From the NCBI GenBank assembly GCA_934293835.1, contig CAKQZO010000087.1, positions 1 to 6,659 on the forward strand: a stretch of DNA of 6,659 nt. The letters run 5' to 3'. Origin of the DNA: an uncultured Lacticaseibacillus sp. GTDB taxonomy: Bacteria > Bacillota > Bacilli > Lactobacillales > Lactobacillaceae. This document shows positions 1 through 4,267 of this stretch, one piece after another (position 1 is the first letter of the stretch; each line of letters starts with the position of its first letter). The notes under the pieces were generated by a model. That model was not told the DNA's origin and did not search any database. It saw nothing but the letters and a program-made list of their open reading frames with translations. A program made the position numbers and the translations under genes.

Positions 1-943
1 TGTCTAAGTACAGGTCTGGGGTCAACGCTTGGGGGCCATCTGAGAAGGCATGTGCCGGGTCGTCATGGATCTCCACAATTTCACCGTCAGCGCCGGCAGC
101 CGCAGCGGCCACTGCCATCGGCGTCACGAGATCACGCACACCCACCGCATGGCTCGGATCGGCGATGATCGGGTAATGCGACAGCTGTTTCAAAACGGGA
201 ATTGCCGCGAGATCGAAGGTGTTGCGGGTGTACTTGTTGTCGAACGTCCGGATTCCGCGTTCGATCAAGAAGACATTCGGGTTCCCGTTGGCGCGGATGT
301 ACTCTGCCGCATTCAACAAGTCGTCGATCGTCGCCGACATCCCGCGCTTCAAGCCAACGGCGATCTTGGTCTTGCCGACTTCTTTCAACAAGGAGAAGTT
401 TTGCATGTTACGCGCCCCGATCTGGAAAATATCGGTGTACTTGCCAACCATCTCGACATGCGGCACATCCATGACTTCGGTGATCATATCCAAGCCTTCT
501 TCATCGGCAGCTTCACGTAAGAAGCGCAGACCGTCTTCACCGAGGCCTTGGAATGAGTAAGGCACCGTCCGCGGCTTGAAGGCGCCGCCGCGCAAGACGG
601 TAGCGCCGCCTTCTTTGGCCACTTTGGCCATCTTGTGCACATGCGCTTCCGATTCAACCGAGCAAGGGCCGGCCATCATGACAAAACTCCCGCCACCGAT
701 CGTCGTATGTGGCAATGTGATGATCGTGTCTTCCGGCTGGAACTCCCGACTGCCGAGCACGAAGCTCTTGTCGTCAGTGGTGATGGTCGCAATCACAGCC
801 GCTTCTTCTGGGGTCGGTGTGTAGGTTTTAACACCGATAGCGGCTAAGTGCGTGCCAACGACTTCGACATGGGCTGGGGTCGCGGCAAGTTTGGCCGCAA
901 CTTGTTGAATCAGTGGAGATTGGGCTTTGAATTGAATGATCAT
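1..943 (-). CDS. aroF: 3-deoxy-7-phosphoheptulonate (DAHP) synthase, C-terminus cut by window edge
   Basis: Catalyses the first step of the shikimate pathway, PEP + erythrose-4-phosphate to DAHP, in the cytoplasm. The reading frame stays open to the window edge and 314 residues are visible. Compared with my memory of the ~338-residue Thermotoga-type enzyme, about 25 residues are missing. Residues 1-66 fit the N-terminal ferredoxin-like regulatory domain, followed by SREFQPED (65-72) and the TIM barrel: AGPCSVE (91-97), [10 protein letters not shown] (117-126), IGARN (175-179), LKRG (198-201) and DPSHA (262-266). The likely metal ligands are Cys94, His265, Glu291 and Asp302, with spacing like the Thermotoga enzyme. 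The start ATG (943-941) is preceded by AAGGAG (959-954). It lies 28 bases after the tkt stop with no terminator between, so it is co-transcribed with tkt. The ferredoxin-like domain suggests feedback inhibition by aromatic amino acids (family knowledge, effector not visible). The symbol is by family; such genes are also called aroA or aroG. Confidence 0.95.
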   Translation of the reverse strand, partial: MIIQFKAQSPLIQQVAAKLAATPAHVEVVGTHLAAIGVKTYTPTPEEAAVIATITTDDKSFVLGSREFQPEDTIITLPHTTIGGGSFVMMAGPCSVESEAHVHKMAKVAKEGGATVLRGGAFKPRTVPYSFQGLGEDGLRFLREAADEEGLDMITEVMDVPHVEMVGKYTDIFQIGARNMQNFSLLKEVGKTKIAVGLKRGMSATIDDLLNAAEYIRANGNPNVFLIERGIRTFDNKYTRNTFDLAAIPVLKQLSHYPIIADPSHAVGVRDLVTPMAVAAAAAGADGEIVEIHDDPAHAFSDGPQALTPDLYLD

Positions 944-971
944 AATGAATGTTCTCCTTTAATGTGTGGGT

Positions 972-2966
972 TTAACGCAGAGCCATTTGGCGCAGTTGGG
1001 CAGCAAAATCAAGTTGCAGGTAGGTATCCGCAATGTGTTGTGGCGTGAAGCCGAAGTGTTGCATGACGCGCTCGGCGTTGCCTGAGGCACCGAAGGTTTC
1101 CATCCCGACGATCGCCCCGTCAAGGCCGACTAACCGCCCCCAAGGCATCGGGCTGGCCATCTCGACTGCGACTCGGCGCGTGACCGCACGCGGCAAGACG
1201 CTTTCTTGGTAGGCGCGCGATTGCTGGGCGAACAGCTCGAAGCTTGGTACCGAAACGACTGAGACGAAGCGGCCAGACTTGGCCAACTCCAGTTGCGCCT
1301 GCATCGCCAGGTGCACCTCGGAGCCACTGGCCAACAGGATCCCTTCTTGCGGCTTACCCGCAGGAACGGCAGACGCGATGTAAGCACCGCGACGCACCGG
1401 CGGCACCTGCTTGGACAGCTGCGGCAGATCCTGACGCGTCAAGACGATAACCGTCGGTCCATTCTGCCGCGTCAGCGCCACCCGCCATGCTGCGGCGGTT
1501 TCTTGGCCGTCCGCCGGCCGGATGACAACGGTGTTCGGAATCGTGCGCAACATTGCCAACTGTTCGATCGGCTCATGCGTCGGCCCGTCTTCACCAACCG
1601 CGATCGAATCATGGGTGAAGACGAAAGTAACTGGCAGATGCTGCATCGCCGCCAAGCGAATCGCCGGCTTGAGGTAGTCGGCGAAAACCAGGAACGTCGA
1701 GCCAAAGACTCGTGAGCCACCATGTAAGGCAATGCCGTTCAGCGCCGCACCCATCGCGAATTCGCGCACCCCGAAGGCAATGTTGCGGCCTTCTGGATGG
1801 TCGGCATCGAACAATGGCGAGCCGTCGATCACCGTTTTGGTCGAAGACGCCAGATCAGCGGCCCCACCCCACATGCCAGGTGCCAGCTTGGCAAAAGCGT
1901 TCATCGCAATCTTGCCCGCATCGCGACCAGAACAGCTATCTGGAATCAGCGAGTTCGGCTGTTCTGGCAGGTGTGGTAACACATCGGCGGTTGCCCGTAC
2001 CAACGCTGCCGATTCAGCCGGCGCAAGACCACTGGCCTTAGCTTGCCAAGTCGCGTGTGCCTTGGCGCCACGCGCCTGCAAGGTATCGGCAAACCGCCGG
2101 TAAACAGCCTCTGGGGCTTCGAAGTCTGGAAGCGTCCAGCCAAGTGTTGTCTTCAACGCGGCGAAATCTTCAACAGATAATGCCTTGCCGTGAACCCCGT
2201 TAGTGCCTTGCTCACGCGCGCCGTAGCCGATGATCGTCCGGACCTCGATCATAGACGGCTTGTCCGTATCCTGCTTCGCCGCCGTAATCGCCTTGTCGAT
2301 CGCGTTGAGGTCATTGCCGTCTTCAACGCGACTGTATGTCCAGCCTTCCGCTTCGCAACGTGCCTGCATGTTTTCGCCGAACGCGCGCTTTTTGCCACCA
2401 TCAAGCGAAACATCATTCGAGTCGAACAATACGATCAACTTGCCAAGGCCTTGATGCCCTGCCAACCCCATGGCTTCATGCGAAACGCCTTCCATGAAGT
2501 CACCATCGCCGGCGATGACGTAAGTATAATGATCGACCATGCCCGGCAGGCGCGCGGCCATGTGTCGTTCGGCCATCGCCATACCGACTGCCATGCCGAG
2601 GCCTTGCCCCAGCGGGCCAGTTGTCGCCTCGACCCCGTCGACAACTCCGTATTCAGGATGGCCCGGCGTCCGACTACCGAATTGCCGGAAATGGCGCAAA
2701 TCATCTTGGGTGACGGCAAAGCCTGCGAGGTGTTGCAAGCTGTACAACATCGCACTCCCGTGGCCAGCGGAGAGGACAAAGCGATCACGATTGAACCAGC
2801 GCGAATCTGTCGGTGTCACTGTCAGATGGTTACGGTACAAGACGTAGGCCATCGGCGCCGCTCCCAGTGGCAGTCCTGGGTGGCCAGAATTAGCGGCTTG
2901 GATCTGCGCGACACTCAACATGCGAATCGTATTGACGGCTTGGTCGTCGGTTGCATCAAACTTCAT
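972..2966 (-). CDS. tkt: Transketolase
   Basis: Thiamine-diphosphate enzyme of the non-oxidative pentose phosphate pathway. It moves two-carbon units between sugar phosphates and can produce erythrose-4-phosphate. The 664 residues are a full family length. Visible motifs are SGHPG (27-31, His29), SAGHGS (66-71, His69), GPLGQGLG (117-124), the ThDP-binding GDG (153-155) through Asn184, the catalytic Glu402 in REFAMG, and the second signature 458-466 (GEDGPTHEP) with His452 just before. The C-terminal domain starts around residue 540. The start ATG (2966-2964) has AGGAGG at 2980-2975, spacing 8 bases. The gene is first in an operon with DAHP synthase and sits behind a leader-peptide attenuator with aromatic codons. 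I therefore infer that this copy supplies erythrose-4-phosphate to aromatic synthesis rather than serving only central metabolism. Whether the genome has another transketolase cannot be seen here. Confidence 0.97.
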   Translation of the reverse strand: MKFDATDDQAVNTIRMLSVAQIQAANSGHPGLPLGAAPMAYVLYRNHLTVTPTDSRWFNRDRFVLSAGHGSAMLYSLQHLAGFAVTQDDLRHFRQFGSRTPGHPEYGVVDGVEATTGPLGQGLGMAVGMAMAERHMAARLPGMVDHYTYVIAGDGDFMEGVSHEAMGLAGHQGLGKLIVLFDSNDVSLDGGKKRAFGENMQARCEAEGWTYSRVEDGNDLNAIDKAITAAKQDTDKPSMIEVRTIIGYGAREQGTNGVHGKALSVEDFAALKTTLGWTLPDFEAPEAVYRRFADTLQARGAKAHATWQAKASGLAPAESAALVRATADVLPHLPEQPNSLIPDSCSGRDAGKIAMNAFAKLAPGMWGGAADLASSTKTVIDGSPLFDADHPEGRNIAFGVREFAMGAALNGIALHGGSRVFGSTFLVFADYLKPAIRLAAMQHLPVTFVFTHDSIAVGEDGPTHEPIEQLAMLRTIPNTVVIRPADGQETAAAWRVALTRQNGPTVIVLTRQDLPQLSKQVPPVRRGAYIASAVPAGKPQEGILLASGSEVHLAMQAQLELAKSGRFVSVVSVPSFELFAQQSRAYQESVLPRAVTRRVAVEMASPMPWGRLVGLDGAIVGMETFGASGNAERVMQHFGFTPQHIADTYLQLDFAAQLRQMALR

Positions 2967-2997
2967 AGTGTTACCCTCCTAGTTGACGATAAGCAAG

Positions 2998-3028
2998 AAA
3001 AAACGCTATCGGCTCAACCGATAGCGTT
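2998..3028 (-). terminator. Second leader terminator (T2) directly upstream of tkt
   Basis: A perfect 11-bp stem, read on the minus strand as AACGCTATCGG (3028-3018), loop TTGAG (3017-3013) and CCGATAGCGTT (3012-3002), running into six Ts (3003-2998). It has the full form of an intrinsic terminator, yet lies only about 30 bases before the tkt start and behind the first leader terminator. It must be bypassed whenever tkt is expressed. No promoter is apparent between it and T1 or tkt. An upstream segment TCAACCG (3064-3058) can pair with CGGTTGA (3020-3014) in its 5' arm and loop, a possible antiterminator. Confidence 0.85.
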
Positions 3029-3029
3029 C

Positions 3030-3047
3030 ATTTTTCCTAGGAAAAAT
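3030..3047. repeat. 18-bp perfect palindrome between the two leader terminators
   Basis: ATTTTTCCTAGGAAAAAT reads the same on both strands. Its left half on the minus strand forms part of the U-tract of terminator T1. In the tkt leader RNA it could fold into a small AU-rich hairpin with loop CUAG, bringing the flanks of T1 and T2 together. It might instead be a protein-binding site. No function can be assigned from sequence alone. Confidence 0.5.
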
Positions 3048-3086
3048 AAAAAGCACACGGTTGAAAACTCGTTCATCCGTGTGCTT
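3042..3086 (-). terminator. Attenuator terminator T1 of the tkt-aroF leader
   Basis: On the minus strand AAGCACACGG (3086-3077) pairs perfectly with CCGTGTGCTT (3060-3051). TGAA and TTCA add four pairs inside, and the U-rich run TTTTTATTTTT (3052-3042) follows. It lies between the leader peptide and tkt in the same transcript, so its likely role is conditional termination. Its 5' arm is the same stretch that can be captured by the upstream antiterminator strand at 3126-3109. Confidence 0.88.
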
Positions 3087-3188
3087 ACCTGTGTGGTTCG
3101 ATGACCCTGGTATGCAGACGAATGTACCCCTCGCGAGTAGGGACACATTCGTGTGCTCCTACTCGCTAGAGAAAATACGCATACCAGG
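3042..3188 (-). promoter_or_regulatory. Aromatic-amino-acid leader-peptide attenuator RNA (tkt-aroF)
   Basis: Mutually exclusive pairings found by eye on the minus strand. A (3188-3179, CCTGGTATGC, overlapping the Ala-Trp-Tyr-Ala codons) pairs with B (3115-3106, GCATACCAGG), 10 bp. Segment 1 (3166-3158, GCGAGTAGG, starting in the leader stop codon) pairs with 2 (3141-3133, CCTACTCGC), 9 bp. Alternatively 3151-3140 (CGAATGTGTCCC) pairs with 3130-3119 (GGGGTACATTCG), 12 positions with two G-U. The antiterminator pairs 3126-3109 (TACATTCGTCTGCATACC) with 3089-3072 (GGTAAGCACACGGATGAA): 14 Watson-Crick and one G-U of 18, covering the whole 5' arm of T1. Inferred logic: a ribosome stalled at Tyr8-Tyr12 masks A and leaves 1:2 to form, so the antiterminator forms and transcription continues. 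A ribosome at the stop codon masks segment 1, the alternative hairpin takes up the antiterminator strand, and T1 terminates. With no translation, A:B plus 1:2 also favour termination. Confidence 0.82.
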
Positions 3189-3216
3189 CATAATAAACAG
3201 TTGTTGTCATCATCAT
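3166..3216 (-). CDS. Aromatic leader peptide for attenuation of tkt-aroF
   Basis: A 16-codon reading frame, MMMTTTVYYAWYAYFL and stop TAG, lying between the promoter and the T1 terminator of the tkt operon. Six of the last nine residues are aromatic (four Tyr, one Trp, one Phe). The site AAGAAGGGG (3230-3222) precedes three tandem ATG codons at 5, 8 and 11 bases, so translation could begin at Met1 or Met2, giving 16 or 15 residues. The product itself is probably inert; its translation is the sensor. Tyr8 and Tyr9 (3195-3190), Trp11 (3186-3184) and Tyr12 (3183-3181) are placed so that a stalled ribosome masks the segment pairing with 3115-3106. Tyr14 and Phe15 lie so near the stop that stalling there would mimic completed translation. 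All Tyr codons are TAT, although serC nearby uses TAC in 11 of 13 cases. Confidence 0.88.
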   Translation of the reverse strand: MMMTTTVYYAWYAYFL

Positions 3217-3244
3217 CGAAACCCCTTCTTGATTTGTTGCACTG

Positions 3245-3273
3245 AGCTTACCGCCTTCACAACCACTTGTCAA
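3245..3273 (-). promoter_or_regulatory. Promoter of the tkt-aroF leader transcript
   Basis: On the minus strand a perfect -35 TTGACA (3273-3268), a 17-base spacer and a weak -10 TAAGCT (3250-3245), with AT-rich sequence upstream of the -35. Transcription would start near 3238, about 20 bases before the leader-peptide ATG. This gives a leader of about 270 bases before tkt. The start position is inferred. Confidence 0.75.
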
Positions 3274-3286
3274 TAAAAATATTTAA

Positions 3287-3339
3287 ATTCAGTGAGAAAA
3301 AATTAAATCCCCATGGCGAAATAGCGGGGTTCACTGAAT
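3287..3339. repeat. 9-bp inverted repeat flanking the phosphatase-gene terminator
   Basis: ATTCAGTGA (3287-3295) and its exact reverse complement TCACTGAAT (3331-3339) bracket the terminator hairpin of the histidine phosphatase gene. In RNA they could form an outer stem around the terminator, or pair after transcription to protect the 3' end. The inner terminator stem is independent of it. Confidence 0.5.
3297..3329 (-). terminator. Terminator of the histidine phosphatase gene
   Basis: On the minus strand CCCC (3329-3326) pairs with GGGG (3312-3309), with an inner GC/GC step, followed by the T-rich run ATTTAATTTTTT (3308-3297). It lies 28 bases after the phosphatase stop codon and just before the tkt leader promoter, so it separates the two transcription units. 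The stem is short and the terminator is probably of moderate strength. Confidence 0.7.
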
Positions 3340-3356
3340 ATCTCCCCAGCCTCGAA

Positions 3357-3980
3357 TCAATAAGTTTGTGCGTCGAAGCGGTTGTAATACCAGAGATAGT
3401 ATTGCCCTTGGTGCAAGCTCAGTTTCGTGACACTCGTGTTGTCTGGTTCAGGTAGTGTCATCGGATCCTGCGGTTGTAGTGCCACTAAGGCCGCCGCCTT
3501 GACTGTGAACCCGTGGGTCACACACACGACCGCGTCGTCAGGATAGCACGCCGCCGTAGTGGTCATGAAGTCGGCCACCCGCTGCTGGACTTTGGCGAAG
3601 GTCTCACCACCGAGCGCAACATCGACATAGTTGGGCCGCACATCGTTCAATACCGGATCGAAGACTTCCGGGTAGGCGGTACGCAAATCAGCATTGGCCT
3701 GGCCATCCCAATTTCCATATGAAATTTCCAATAACCGTTCGTCTAATTGCGGTTGCAACCGCCCCTGCGGATCGAGAAGCGCCGCCGTTTCCTTCGTCCG
3801 CTCGAGCGGACTGACAAACAAGGCCGCCATCGATGTCAACGAGAATTGTTGGGCGAGCCGACGTGCCTGTTGCTGACCAGTCGCGGTCAGATGCGTGCGC
3901 TCATCGTTGATGATGCCTTGCTTGAGCCCGAGGGCATTGGCCGTGGTTTGGCCGTGGCGAACAAAATAGAATGTTGTCAT
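3357..3980 (-). CDS. Histidine phosphatase (phosphoglycerate mutase-like) family protein; candidate phosphoserine phosphatase
   Basis: Cytosolic, 207 residues, a normal length for the histidine phosphatase superfamily; no signal peptide or membrane segment. The phospho-acceptor motif is FVRHGQT (6-12) with Arg8 and His9. The second arginine lies in SPLERTKETA (Arg61). The likely proton donor is Glu85 in ERLLEISYG, and the second histidine is His156 in VTHG (154-157). The start ATG (3980-3978) has AGGAGG at 3991-3986. The product is shorter than glycolytic dPGM (about 230-250 residues), and the family is mostly phosphatases of small phosphorylated metabolites. The gene is divergent from serC-serA, and no serB-like (HAD) gene is visible. 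A metal-independent phosphoserine phosphatase, as known from Hydrogenobacter, is a plausible but unproven role. Alternatives are a sugar-phosphate phosphatase or a shikimate-side role. I could not resolve its promoter. Confidence 0.9.
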   Translation of the reverse strand: MTTFYFVRHGQTTANALGLKQGIINDERTHLTATGQQQARRLAQQFSLTSMAALFVSPLERTKETAALLDPQGRLQPQLDERLLEISYGNWDGQANADLRTAYPEVFDPVLNDVRPNYVDVALGGETFAKVQQRVADFMTTTAACYPDDAVVCVTHGFTVKAAALVALQPQDPMTLPEPDNTSVTKLSLHQGQYYLWYYNRFDAQTY

Positions 3981-4019
3981 AACTTCCTCCTATCATCTGG
4001 TTCTAATCATTTTTTCACA

Positions 4020-4048
4020 TTGACGTGGCTAAACTTCCGTGCTATCTT
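4020..4048 (+). promoter_or_regulatory. Promoter of the ser leader-serC-serA transcript
   Basis: -35 TTGACG (4020-4025), a 17-base spacer and -10 TATCTT (4043-4048) with a TG at 4040-4041 giving an extended -10. Expected start near 4055, about 20 bases before the leader-peptide ATG. It lies within the 287-base divergent region between the phosphatase gene (3980) and serC (4268). Confidence 0.78.
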
Positions 4049-4076
4049 AGTTAACAACGAAGCGGAGGTCAAAGCA

Positions 4077-4139
4077 ATGCCAAAAATCAGCCTTAACAAC
4101 CTCATGTCATCATCATGGTCTACTACATCAGCTGTGTAG
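4077..4139 (+). CDS. Serine leader peptide for attenuation of serC-serA
   Basis: A 20-codon reading frame, MPKISLNNLMSSSWSTTSAV, stop TAG (4137-4139). GGAGG (4064-4068) lies 8 bases before the ATG, better than many structural genes. Six of 20 residues are Ser, including a run of three TCA codons (4107-4115), then Trp, TCT and a further TCA. It sits between the serCA promoter and a terminator and overlaps RNA segments 1 and 2 of the attenuator. This is the arrangement of leader peptides such as those of enteric his, thr and trp operons, here for serine. Four of its six Ser codons are TCA, while serC uses TCA for only 2 of 19 Ser. A ribosome stalled at Ser11-Ser13 would cover segment 1; one at the stop codon would cover segment 2. 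The peptide itself probably has no function after synthesis. Confidence 0.9.
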   Translation: MPKISLNNLMSSSWSTTSAV

Positions 4140-4242
4140 ACCAACTTTGTGCTTCCGCCAAGTGGTCTCACAGTTCAACTGTGAGACCGTGAATATCACT
4201 CATCACGCGTCTTCACAGTGAATGTGGAGGCGCGTTTTGTTT
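4117..4242 (+). promoter_or_regulatory. Serine leader-peptide attenuator RNA (serC-serA)
   Basis: Six ordered segments pair in two exclusive registers. 1:2 is GGTCTAC (4117-4123) with GTAGACC (4136-4142) plus ACA/TGT. 2:3 is CTGTG-AGACC (4132-4142, one bulged T) with GGTCTCACAG (4164-4173). 3:4 is GGTCTCACAG with CTGTGAGACC (4179-4188), perfect 10 bp. 4:5 is CTGTGAGACCGTG (4179-4191) with CACGCGTCTTCACAG (4204-4218), 13 pairs with two single-base bulges; this is the antiterminator. 5:6 is the terminator (4205-4217 with 4223-4235). Inferred logic: when serine is scarce the ribosome stalls on the TCA run and masks 1, so 2:3 and 4:5 form and serCA is transcribed. When serine is ample the ribosome reaches the stop and masks 2, so 3:4 and 5:6 form and transcription ends. 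Without translation 1:2, 3:4 and 5:6 form, which is also off. Confidence 0.87.
4205..4242 (+). terminator. Attenuator terminator upstream of serC
   Basis: ACGCGTCTTCACA (4205-4217) pairs with TGTGGAGGCGCGT (4223-4235) over 13 positions, two of them G-U, with loop GTGAA. It is followed by TTTTGTTT (4235-4242). It lies 25 bases before the serC start and after the serine leader peptide, so it is a conditional terminator. Its 5' arm is contained in the antiterminator pairing with 4179-4191. Confidence 0.9.
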
Positions 4243-4267
4243 ATTCAAAAACCCTAGGAGGATTATT

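Noticed and set aside
3002..3033. A tiny frame ATG AAC GCT ATC GGT TGA on the minus strand inside T2, which if translated would block T2
   Set aside because: Only a weak AGGA precedes it and five codons easily occur by chance. Kept as a curiosity, not as a gene.
2190..3104. A 304-codon open frame on the plus strand opposite tkt
   Set aside because: It is wholly antisense to a clear transketolase, has no recognisable motif and no good ribosome binding site. Long antisense frames are common in GC-rich coding DNA.
3042..3240. T-box riboswitch in the tkt leader
   Set aside because: No AGGGTGGNACCGCG-like T-box sequence is found and the leader holds a translated aromatic peptide instead.
3281..3305. 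AT-rich stretch resembling a CodY box near the tkt promoter
   Set aside because: The match to AATTTTCWGAAAATT is poor on either strand; the AT-richness is explained by the terminator U-tract and promoter upstream region.
3357..3980. Glycolytic phosphoglycerate mutase
   Set aside because: At 207 residues it is shorter than classical dPGM, and the surroundings are amino acid biosynthesis rather than glycolysis, so a small-metabolite phosphatase is more likely.
3981..4060. Minus-strand promoter for the histidine phosphatase gene
   Set aside because: Only weak -35/-10 combinations can be assembled (for example TTAACT with TAGCCA), none convincing enough to annotate.
3747..4139. A 130-codon plus-strand frame ending with the serine leader sequence
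   Set aside because: Most of it is antisense to the histidine phosphatase gene. Only the last 21 codons from 4077, downstream of the promoter and a ribosome binding site, are credible.
4050..4250. T-box riboswitch in the serC leader
   Set aside because: No T-box motif is seen and the antiterminator is explained by direct complementarity between 4179-4191 and 4204-4218.
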